The translations under genes were made by a program, and so were the position numbers. Positions 25,160-34,900 of a DNA stretch of 64,000 nucleotides are shown piece by piece. The notes under the pieces were generated by a model, which worked only from the letters and a program-made list of their open reading frames with translations, was not told the origin of the DNA and did no database searches. How positions within the stretch are numbered: the first letter of the stretch is position 1; the number at the start of each line of letters is the position of its first letter. The DNA comes from Paenibacillus sp. FSL R7-0337 (lineage in GTDB: Bacteria > Bacillota > Bacilli > Paenibacillales > Paenibacillaceae), in NCBI RefSeq assembly GCF_037969875.1, contig NZ_CP150218.1, positions 5,580,001 through 5,644,000 of the forward strand, read 5' to 3'.

Positions 25160-28100
25160 ATGAAGAAGATAATAAGTTTGATGCTGGTATTCTCGCTTTT
25201 ACTATCAGTAGCGCCTGTGTATGCGAATGTAGCAACAGAGTACACGTATGTGTTTGGTGTGAAAACAGGAGGCAACGATAACGGCGGAACCGGTGATGAT
25301 ATTTATATGGGCGTAAGTACATATGAATCTGGAATAAACTCTGATCAAGCAACAAATTTTGGCGGCGCTGCCGCTTGGTCTGATACACAACATACATTTA
25401 AATTGCAAAATACTCCACCGTGGAGAATGAACGAGCTCGTTTTTTGGCTGGTAGGCAGTGATGACTGGTACGGTGAGTCGGTGGTTCTGTGGCTTCCTCA
25501 AATTGGGGGAAACATAAATCCAACACAGACGAAGACCATTCCAATATACTCATGGACAAAAGACCAGGGCAGACTGTATCGTGATATCTCGGACGTAACC
25601 AAAAGAAAATTCACAGATATGGGTGACGTTGATAAGCATGGAGGAGAGTTCTATCTGGATGCGAATTCGTCAGGCTCTGAACGTGCAGAGTGGGACAACT
25701 ATGTCAGAGATCAATATGGTCACTATGACATTATGCAATATGAGGATGCTCCTGTAGTCAGCTATACTGTTTCGGACGACGCTGTAGGCAGGGATTGGTT
25801 AACCTTCCAGGAGCCGACAAAAACAAAAACGTTTGAGCTCAATATTGACCGCAAGAAGCTTCACGATCAGATGGTTGCCAAGGACAAAGCAGAGATTTCT
25901 CTAACCTATAGAGTGGCGCTGCTTGCCCAGTCTACCAATGCTGAGAGCCTCGGGGGAACTTTTGCCCATACAAGTTCAGGAAATCCGGAAGTGAAAACCT
26001 ATTTGACAACAAAGATAGGGCAAGCGGACTACTATTATAAAGATGTAACGTATACGTTCTATCGTAGCATATATAACCTCGGCAACCCAGATATCACTCA
26101 AACGGTTACCTATTCACCGAGCCAGGACAATCTGTATCTCAACCGTAAATTCACAGATGTCAATATCACGGTTGAAGCGGTGTCCATTCATAAAAAAACT
26201 ATGACGCAAGAAATTAAAACGGAGCTGATCACCAACTTCCAAGCCACGCCTTCGTTATATATTGGGAACAACACGACAACACCGCTTGCCAACCTAACCA
26301 TGACCAAACTGGAGGGCGATGACGGCAAACCAAACGGCAAGCTTCAGTTCAATGGACAAGTCCCACTGGATGTTAGCGCAGTGGAAAGCGAGGGTATAAG
26401 GCTTCAGCTTGACAACGTATCTACCCATCTAACGAAAAAAGGCCAGGCGCAGGCCTATTATTTAGAGAATCCAACTCCAGAGTCACCGTCATCACAAAGC
26501 TTTTATTTCTCAACTCACAAAGTGGACACTAAAACCCCAACGGTAAGAGTGACCGACCAAACTGGAAATGACCTGACGGGGGCAAATTCCATTCAAGGCA
26601 ACATCAAAAAGCTGCATGAATTTTATATGGTTGCCAGCGAAACCCTCTATCCAGACGGAAATGTCGCCCACAGCGAGTCGAATCAAAACTATTTTAATTA
26701 TGAGCTGTACAAGAAAACCGGTGATTCCTATGAACCGGCCATGACCCGAATCACAAACTTTGACGGTACAGGAAACAGAGCAAGAGTTACCGCACCTATT
26801 AACACGCAGGTTATCAATGGCGTTAGCATCAAGCTAAGTCCAATTGATCGGGTGGAAGGCGAATTCAAGCTTCGGCTGTATGGATGGGATCAAGCCGACA
26901 ATCCGCTTGGCGGAGAGGCCGGATATGCAGAAATTGAGAATATCCTAATCGATAACCAGGCTCCGCGGGTGACCGTAAACGAAACGGTACATCCCCAAGA
27001 TGCACAGCTCCGCAAAAGAAATGACTATAGCTTTGAAATGAATGACCTTGAGCAAAGCAATAACGGCTGGTCAAGAACTTATTATACCTTTATGAACGGG
27101 AATGCGGCGCCGCCTGATACGCCAATCCATCAGATTAAACCTGCCTCTGCAGAAATTTCCTCAACTCAAGGGATATGGGCATTTGTAGACTCAGAAGGTG
27201 ACAGCACCACTGCCATTCTATCCATTCCCAAAGGAGACAACTTTGAGGGAACGCTCTATTATTTCACAGTAGATTCACTTGGAAACGATTCTAGGAACGA
27301 GCAAGCCTCTAGATACTATAAAAAACCTGTCAGTATTTTCAATGGAAATGTTGCTGACACACTGATTACGGAGGATTCCAGTCTTCCAAAGCCGTATTTC
27401 GACCTTAGCTTTGACGTAAGCAATCCAAACCTTGAAACGAGTTACCGGTGGATTTCTGATCCTGGCAATGACAACAGCTTTACACAAAAATTCAGAGTGT
27501 ACGAATCAAGCGATGATGTTGGTGCAGCTGAAAAAACGAATCTTAGCGGAACCAAAGTGCTGATGGACGGGAAATATATCCTTGAATATCGGGTGAAAAA
27601 TAAACAGTCTGGTAACACTGCCGAATTCTCACAAGTATACACGTATGACGCCTATCCTCCGGAGATTAAATTTACCGTAGGAAGTCAGCACAATCTCTTT
27701 AAATCATCCCATCAGTTTAACGTGAAAGTGACAGACCGCAGTGAAATTGCCAGTGCATATTACTATGTATCCAAGCCGGACTCCGAGATGAGAATGGAGG
27801 GTATGCTGAACTATCCGCTGACACTGACCCTAGGCAGTGACAACATAGCCCAGGTTAATCAAACCTTGACCCTGACCGGACTTCCAACAGGGGCGTACAG
27901 TATTGTGGTTGTTGCCAAAGACCCGCATGGCAGAGAAAGTAAAAAGGTGTCTCCGTACTTTGGGATGAGGTCAGAGCCGGCGGTAATGGATACCTTAAAC
28001 TTTGCGGGAGCAAAGATTGTAAACGGAGTGGGTACAACAACGGATGGAACCTATAGTGTCTATGCTGTGTTGAATGAGCCCCATGCTTCATGGACTTCTG

Positions 28101-31100
28101 ACAGCGCAACGAAATATCAGAACCCGGTATATTATGCAACAAAGGACGGCATGCCAACAGATAACGGCACTTTAGTTCCTGAGTTTATAGCGAGCAACCA
28201 TTCAGGCGGGAATTATGCATTTACACTCGACACACCGGTTCCGCTTCAAGAAGGTGTCAACACCATCTATTTGCAGTTTGGACTCATGAATGTTCCTGCT
28301 GACGACAGGCCAGAGTTTGTAACAGAAGCAAGACCGCTCACCATTCTGTATGACAGCCAGGCACCAGCCTTTGAATTGCCGGACTATAACACCATTCAGC
28401 CAACCAACGCATCAGTGACAGCAACAATCATTGCGAATGATGCCGGCACAGGGATCAGCAAGCTGACCGTTGCACCCGAGGATGCAGACAAAATCACGGT
28501 TTCTCCCTATACAGACGGCGCATTCACAGTAACGGTAAGCGAAAATATAACCACAAATCTGACCCTGTCTGACGAGCTTGGCAATCGTGTTCTGGTTCCT
28601 ATTTCCGTATCTAACATTGACCGGGCAGCTCCATCTGCGCTTGCTTCAAGTGACGTTGTGACCAAAGGAGCCAGACAGGATGGTGTGATTACAGTTGATG
28701 TCTCAGACAAGAATGACACAACCGTCTCCTTCGCACTTATTCAAGATCCGGCAGCAAACCCTATTCTAACCGAAGCGGACTATGCGCTGTTTCAATCAAG
28801 CCCATCCGTGGAAATGCAAAGCAGTCCGGTCATCATTAATGGCGAAGGCAACAAACAGAAAACCTACACCATTGACCTGAAGGGGCTTAGCGGAAGCTAT
28901 GCCATTGGGGTCAAAGCCGCCGACACCGCAGGAAATGTGACTGAAAAAGTGTTCACTGACGCAAAACTGGACCTGGTTGACGCAGGGGCAGCCATTGTAA
29001 GTGTCAGCGCAAACCCTAGAACTACAAAAACCACCGCAACGGTCAGCGTTTATTTTAACGTTCCAGTAACCGTAATGCCAAACGCACCTGTAGAGGGCGA
29101 TGTTGTGGGTGATATGGCCAGGTCGAACCTTCTGTATACAGGACTTTTAACAACCTCCGCTAACTATGTAATGGATTATGAGGTTGTTATCCAAAACAAT
29201 AATAAAATCAGCCTTTACATTCAGGACGAGGTTGGAAGAGACAGTGTTCTGGAATTTACACCTGAGGTTGAATTTGTTACAGGCTTTGATACTACAGGTT
29301 ATGTAGAGAAAAATGGTCAAACGATTCAAAACGGCGGGTTCATATCCTTTAACCAGGGCGACAAGCTGTATTATATTGTAGTTCCGAATCCAAAGTATGC
29401 CGGACAATATTTCTTTGTTGAACATGCAGTGTTATCCGGGTTAGAACTAAATACCGAGCTAAGTGTTCCTGACCCATCGTTTACAGAAGTTGAAGGAAGA
29501 ACAGCTTATTCTAAGCTTGTATTTGAAGTGCTAAGAGACGGCAAAACAACAAAATCAGCTTATTTCGAGGCCTATACGGCAGAAGGTATGGAAGCTGACC
29601 GGATGGAAGCGGAGTATGCTGCCATTGCAACGGTTGACGAAACTGCACCTGTTACACAGGTGGTCTATTCGACCACGGAGCCAACCAACCAAAATGTTAC
29701 CGCAACACTTTCTGTATATGACCCGGAAAGCGGAATTCTAAAACTTGAACGTTCGTATGACGGCATAAGCTTTAGCCCCATTGAATCGATTGTTTCGCAT
29801 ACCGAAACCTTCGAGCAGAATGCAACGGTATATTTCAAAGTGACAAACAAAGCCGGAATAGTAACAATCGTGCCGGTCACCGTCTCAAACATTGATAAAA
29901 CGCCAATCACGCAAGACACACACTACACCGTTGAATACAGCAATGAGAACTATCTTGGGAACTGGGTTCCAATCCAAGAAGGAAAAGCCTATAGAAGGGT
30001 TATGGCCACGCTCAAGTTTACCGGAGGCGGAAAAACGCTTTCGATGACAAACAACAACGCAGCCTTCTCAAGGACGCTAACGGAGGATAATCACACATTC
30101 ACCTTTGAGTTTAGAGATCAATCGGGCAATACAGGTTCTCAAACGGTTAGCTATAACCATTTCGACAATACCATTGGCCAAACATCCTATGTGTTATCCA
30201 ACATGTCCAAGACGAACCAAAATATCTTTGCAACGATCACTTTAACGGATGATTCAGGTGAAATCGCTTTTGCAGAGGTGAAGAAGGGCAATGTGGTGTA
30301 TCCGTTCAAAGGGGAGCCGCTTGAGAATGAATATGTCGTAGAGCTGGACAGCTCAGGAATTTATAATGTGACAGCCTATGACTACGCTGGAAACCGTTGG
30401 ACGACTCCGATTACTGTCTCGAACATTAACAAAGTAGTGCCAACTGCAATTGCAAAAACGTACAGCACACCTCCCACCACCGTTACTGCACAAAGCGTGA
30501 ATGTGGAGCTGACTCAGTTCAGCAAGGAGTTCAAAACGATTACAGTCACCGGTGTGGAGCCTGCCGGAAGCCTAACTGCGGGCGATATCGTACATATCCC
30601 CGGCACCAAAGCTGTCCGCTTTAGAAAAAATGGTACAGTGTCCATGTTCTTTGTTGACGACTATGGCAATGAAGGCCAGGAAGTGATAACCGTATCCAAT
30701 ATTGTGTCCACACCGCCGCAAATCAAAGCCACTGCCACATTAGCTGAAGATAAGCTGAGCGTGAATGTGACCTTTGACCAAATCCGTGACAGTGACGGCG
30801 TTCCGCTCGACATTCTAAGAAAACTAACAGACCTTACCGTTTCTTATCGTGGATATGAACATGCACTTCTGACTGAAGTGAAGGACGAAGCCGGCGATGC
30901 CCTGTCCTATAAAGAGGCAGTGATCAACGTTAAAACTAACGGGGAGCACGTCTTTCAAGTCAGGGACCAAACAGGCATCACGCAAAAAATTCTGGTAACG
31001 GTTGAAGGAATTGAAGTGGGCGGTCCAAGAGTTAAAGAGGTTCGCTGGACATACAAATATCTCGAACAGAACCAAAGTGGCGAGTGGGTGGAAAAGGATC

Positions 31101-31978
31101 ATCAAAACAAGATTGTTGTTGGTGTTGACACCTCTGGACAAGAAGAAGGATACGTTGTGGGAACCGACAAGAACCCGGCAACGAACCAGAATGTGAATGT
31201 CACGGTAATCACGGATAAAGATGCTAAATTCGTGGGCGGGAACGATCCGTGGAAACAAGAGAAGTCAATGAACTATAGCGACAATGGACTTTACAATTTT
31301 AACCTTGAAGGAAGAACCGGGACCTATACCTCGTATGGTGTTGACATTGGTCTAATCGACAAAACACCCCCTGTGCTAAAACTTAAAAATGGGGAAGAGC
31401 TAATCTTCATCGAAGGCATGACGCCTAAAAAAGATGCCTCCATTGCCTATGACAAGTCCAAGCTTCTGGACTTCGAAGCATGGGACATGGTTGCGGGTAA
31501 GAAGGTCGACTTGACGAAGCGGGTCACTATAAGCTATGGAGCCGGCGGGCGGGTGTTTAACCCTGACAACATCTCAGCCAATGAATTTGTTCGCTCGAAC
31601 CCGTACTATATCGACTATACCGTAAGAGATGATGCAGGGAATCAAACTACCCTTCGCCGGACCGTTCGCCTTGTGGGTCTTTATGACACCATAGCCCTTG
31701 TGAACGGCGTGATGCCAAACAGTTCCAATGCTGCGTCCGTTCTAGGAAACAAGGTTGAAATTTCATTGAAGAATTTCTCCGGGATCTCGTATGCACGTTA
31801 TGAAAAAGGTGTCTTAACCCAAGGTCAGATGAAAACAAAAGGAACGGTCCTGCGGGAGAAAAGCGGAGTGTATACTCTCGATAATGTTACGAATGGTTGG
31901 TATACCGTATATATCCAAACGGATAAACGCGACTATTTCAACATTCATGTATATGTCTCAAATCAAGGAGGGAAATAG
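25160..31978 (+). CDS. Giant secreted Ig-repeat protein, 2272 residues
   Basis: A signal peptide (1-22, LLLSVAPVYA) and GAGGAGG before the ATG are clear. The first ~300 residues are beta-rich, of no family I recognise. From about residue 1060 there are imperfect tandem Ig-like modules with the pattern PTNxxVTATL...SGI and closing VSNI[DN]K: cores near 1075, 1505, 1685 and 2005, and VSNI endings near 1150, 1577, 1754 and 1847. Such modules resemble bacterial Ig-like adhesin repeats. There is no LPXTG, SLH or dockerin end, so it is either free or held by a partner. Its ribosome spacing (14 bases from the protease gene, 3 bases to the next) indicates one operon. No enzymatic motif seen. Confidence 0.8.
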   Translation: MKKIISLMLVFSLLLSVAPVYANVATEYTYVFGVKTGGNDNGGTGDDIYMGVSTYESGINSDQATNFGGAAAWSDTQHTFKLQNTPPWRMNELVFWLVGSDDWYGESVVLWLPQIGGNINPTQTKTIPIYSWTKDQGRLYRDISDVTKRKFTDMGDVDKHGGEFYLDANSSGSERAEWDNYVRDQYGHYDIMQYEDAPVVSYTVSDDAVGRDWLTFQEPTKTKTFELNIDRKKLHDQMVAKDKAEISLTYRVALLAQSTNAESLGGTFAHTSSGNPEVKTYLTTKIGQADYYYKDVTYTFYRSIYNLGNPDITQTVTYSPSQDNLYLNRKFTDVNITVEAVSIHKKTMTQEIKTELITNFQATPSLYIGNNTTTPLANLTMTKLEGDDGKPNGKLQFNGQVPLDVSAVESEGIRLQLDNVSTHLTKKGQAQAYYLENPTPESPSSQSFYFSTHKVDTKTPTVRVTDQTGNDLTGANSIQGNIKKLHEFYMVASETLYPDGNVAHSESNQNYFNYELYKKTGDSYEPAMTRITNFDGTGNRARVTAPINTQVINGVSIKLSPIDRVEGEFKLRLYGWDQADNPLGGEAGYAEIENILIDNQAPRVTVNETVHPQDAQLRKRNDYSFEMNDLEQSNNGWSRTYYTFMNGNAAPPDTPIHQIKPASAEISSTQGIWAFVDSEGDSTTAILSIPKGDNFEGTLYYFTVDSLGNDSRNEQASRYYKKPVSIFNGNVADTLITEDSSLPKPYFDLSFDVSNPNLETSYRWISDPGNDNSFTQKFRVYESSDDVGAAEKTNLSGTKVLMDGKYILEYRVKNKQSGNTAEFSQVYTYDAYPPEIKFTVGSQHNLFKSSHQFNVKVTDRSEIASAYYYVSKPDSEMRMEGMLNYPLTLTLGSDNIAQVNQTLTLTGLPTGAYSIVVVAKDPHGRESKKVSPYFGMRSEPAVMDTLNFAGAKIVNGVGTTTDGTYSVYAVLNEPHASWTSDSATKYQNPVYYATKDGMPTDNGTLVPEFIASNHSGGNYAFTLDTPVPLQEGVNTIYLQFGLMNVPADDRPEFVTEARPLTILYDSQAPAFELPDYNTIQPTNASVTATIIANDAGTGISKLTVAPEDADKITVSPYTDGAFTVTVSENITTNLTLSDELGNRVLVPISVSNIDRAAPSALASSDVVTKGARQDGVITVDVSDKNDTTVSFALIQDPAANPILTEADYALFQSSPSVEMQSSPVIINGEGNKQKTYTIDLKGLSGSYAIGVKAADTAGNVTEKVFTDAKLDLVDAGAAIVSVSANPRTTKTTATVSVYFNVPVTVMPNAPVEGDVVGDMARSNLLYTGLLTTSANYVMDYEVVIQNNNKISLYIQDEVGRDSVLEFTPEVEFVTGFDTTGYVEKNGQTIQNGGFISFNQGDKLYYIVVPNPKYAGQYFFVEHAVLSGLELNTELSVPDPSFTEVEGRTAYSKLVFEVLRDGKTTKSAYFEAYTAEGMEADRMEAEYAAIATVDETAPVTQVVYSTTEPTNQNVTATLSVYDPESGILKLERSYDGISFSPIESIVSHTETFEQNATVYFKVTNKAGIVTIVPVTVSNIDKTPITQDTHYTVEYSNENYLGNWVPIQEGKAYRRVMATLKFTGGGKTLSMTNNNAAFSRTLTEDNHTFTFEFRDQSGNTGSQTVSYNHFDNTIGQTSYVLSNMSKTNQNIFATITLTDDSGEIAFAEVKKGNVVYPFKGEPLENEYVVELDSSGIYNVTAYDYAGNRWTTPITVSNINKVVPTAIAKTYSTPPTTVTAQSVNVELTQFSKEFKTITVTGVEPAGSLTAGDIVHIPGTKAVRFRKNGTVSMFFVDDYGNEGQEVITVSNIVSTPPQIKATATLAEDKLSVNVTFDQIRDSDGVPLDILRKLTDLTVSYRGYEHALLTEVKDEAGDALSYKEAVINVKTNGEHVFQVRDQTGITQKILVTVEGIEVGGPRVKEVRWTYKYLEQNQSGEWVEKDHQNKIVVGVDTSGQEEGYVVGTDKNPATNQNVNVTVITDKDAKFVGGNDPWKQEKSMNYSDNGLYNFNLEGRTGTYTSYGVDIGLIDKTPPVLKLKNGEELIFIEGMTPKKDASIAYDKSKLLDFEAWDMVAGKKVDLTKRVTISYGAGGRVFNPDNISANEFVRSNPYYIDYTVRDDAGNQTTLRRTVRLVGLYDTIALVNGVMPNSSNAASVLGNKVEISLKNFSGISYARYEKGVLTQGQMKTKGTVLREKSGVYTLDNVTNGWYTVYIQTDKRDYFNIHVYVSNQGGK

Positions 31979-31981
31979 GCA

Positions 31982-34900
31982 ATGACGTTCTATAGAACAA
32001 TGAAACGCAGCATAGCTGCAGCTATGATTCTATCCATGCTTTTCACGTTTGCAAGTTTCCCTGTTCATGCTGACGCCAGTAATGCGGATTATTCCATTGC
32101 GAACGAATTTATGAAATATTCAATTAATTCAAAAACGGGCGGCTTCTCCATCGAAACCATTGACGGTCATCCGCAAAAAGCGTTTGATAACAACCTTCCG
32201 CTTCTGTATAAGGAAGATGCGGCTAGGAGCAACGGAACATCCTTCACAACCGTCCGTATCGACGGAAAGGATTTTATTTTCGGTCAGGAATATGGCTGGT
32301 TTGGAATTGATACCAAGCTTCATGAACCTGTCGTTTCTGAGCAAAATAGGCTTTTAACCATTGCATGGGACATTAAGGGCTATACCATTACACAAAAGGT
32401 GTCCATTTCAATCGACCCTAACAATTCAAGGACGGGTAACATTGGTATTTCATATGATGTGAAAAATAATAATGCCACGGCCGGAACGGTGGGGATTCGG
32501 CTTCTGCTGGACAACGCGCTGGGTTCAGAGATTGACGCACCTTATGTGTTAGTTGACCCGTCGCAACCGACAATCGTTGAAACCGAATATAGCGGTGACA
32601 ATCTTCCGCAGCAAATCAGATATGTTGATTCTCTGTCGGCCTCGAACAAGACGGCTTATGCTCTCTTGTCCGGCTGGAGCGGCAACAAGGATGTGAATGT
32701 TGATAAGGTGATTGTAGGACACTGGATTAATCTTGCAAACACCAGATACGAGTATACACCAAACCCTAGTGTGGACTTTACTAATTATTCTAACCAATAC
32801 TTAGTTCCCGACACTGCAACGGCCTATTATTGGAATGAAAAAGCCATTGAGCCGGGTCAAGTCAGAATTTCTGAAATGCTCTATGGGATCGGCAGCTTTG
32901 CTGAACAAACCCAAAAGGAGCATGTATCCATAGGGATCCAAACCGGAAATGTATACTTAGCTAACGACAAAAAAGGGTATGAAAACAATGGTGTTTTTAA
33001 AGCAAATGTAACCATCGACAATAGTGTCTCAGGAGCAAAGGAACTTATAGAACCCATTGTGAAGCTTAGCCTCGAAGAGGGGCTTGTGTTTGCAGCCACG
33101 AAGACACGGGAATACACAGTGAAGATTTCGGGCGGTCTTAACATTGGAACGGTGTTTAATATTCCGGATGTAGACATTATTGCAGAGACACAGTCCATGA
33201 TCACATCAAAACGTCTGGTCGTTTCGCTAAACGCCACAGAAATTATTGATGCTAAGACCAATAAAGTGGTTGACTATAGTGCCAACACAAACATTTTGAT
33301 TCCTGCAGTGGAAGGAAAGCTCCCGGAGGTTTCAATGAAGCATGTTTTCCCGGCGGCCGTTTATTATGAAGGTGACAAAAACCTTACCGTTTCTGGCGAT
33401 ATGAAGGTGTTGTCAGGGGCTCTTTCGGGAAGTGACGGATGGAGTCTGTACCTTGTTTCATCCTCAAGCGGTGAGGCTGCTCTGATTGACAAAAGAAAAA
33501 TAAGCTTTATTGATGAAGGCCAAACGCTTGCGTTCTCAACGAATCAGACGTTAGCGGTTGGAAAGTATGACATTGAATTCAGATTTACAAATCAACAGCT
33601 GATCGATGCCTTCGGTACCAAAATTAAAGCAGCCACTACAGTGGACGTTACCGATCATTTAGCGGATAAAAGTGCAAGCTACGGCATTGTTTCGCTAGTC
33701 CGGTTCACAGACGCTGCGAACCACAGACAGTTATATGACTATATTAGTTTTACAAACGAAGATGTAATGAAGAAATTCATAGCCGGCGGCGTGAGCAAAG
33801 ACGGCATTCTTCACAAAGGAATAGCCTTTAAAGAAGACGAAACAGAAATTTTGTTGACCCTTCGCGGAAAAATCAGACTTATGGATACGGGTACAGAAAA
33901 ATATTACTCTGCCAGCCCGGCCGATGGCGACATTACCATCAACAGCATCTTGACCTATGACAGCACCGAAGCCTTGAAGATGACCGTTGACAGCAAGGGG
34001 GCCAAGCTGGAAGGCGACGGTACCGTCAAAGTGATCAACTCGATTAATATTTGGCATAATAAGTGGCATTTTGAAGCCAGCAATGGAACCAAATATACGC
34101 TGAACCGGGAGGCTGTTGCCGAGAAGAGGGCTCAAGCCTTTGAACTTCAGCTCGGCGATGCCGGTTATATGCTGCAAAATATTGCAGGTTTTTTGATCAA
34201 TATTAAGTACGGTGTTATGACCCAGGAAGATGATGATTTCGGAATTAGCTTTGGCGGTAGAATTTCAATGCCTTTAAAAGCTGCTGACTCATCCAAGGGT
34301 GAGGAGCATTATGATTATAAAGGCTCGCTCACAGCGGACGTTCAAGATGTTCTCTATGGAAGTAAAGACAGCGAGATTGGTTTTGTTGGCATTAACACAA
34401 CACTCTCAGTAGCTCTGCCCAAAGATATATTAGGCCCGTTAGTAGGAAACGAAGCCGGTGTTAAAGCGGATATAACCATTAACACCATTGAAGATATTTA
34501 TAGTATTGATGCCGGTGTATCTGTTACCATGCTCGAAGTAGAAGGGTCATTGGCCCTCAAAAAGGTTCCTATTAACTCCGTGCCCAAAATGATGCTGGAC
34601 AAGCTCACCTTCTTTTTAGCGCCATCCACAATGAAGGTTCCTGTGGTTGCACCTTATGTATTTATCACAGGCCTTGGCGGAGGAATCTCAAACCTTGCTG
34701 ACACCGTTGCCGGAGAACCGGCAGGCGAGCTTCCACCCCTTACCATCCATCTTCAGACGAGGCTATTAATTAATGCCATTATTGTAGGTGACTTTAAGCT
34801 GGATGCGAAGCTATCCGGTCTCGCCATAGAAGGCAGCGGCCACTTGGAGAAAGACGAAGAGGGAAGGCTGCTTAATATTCAAGCGGGAATGAATGTTCAA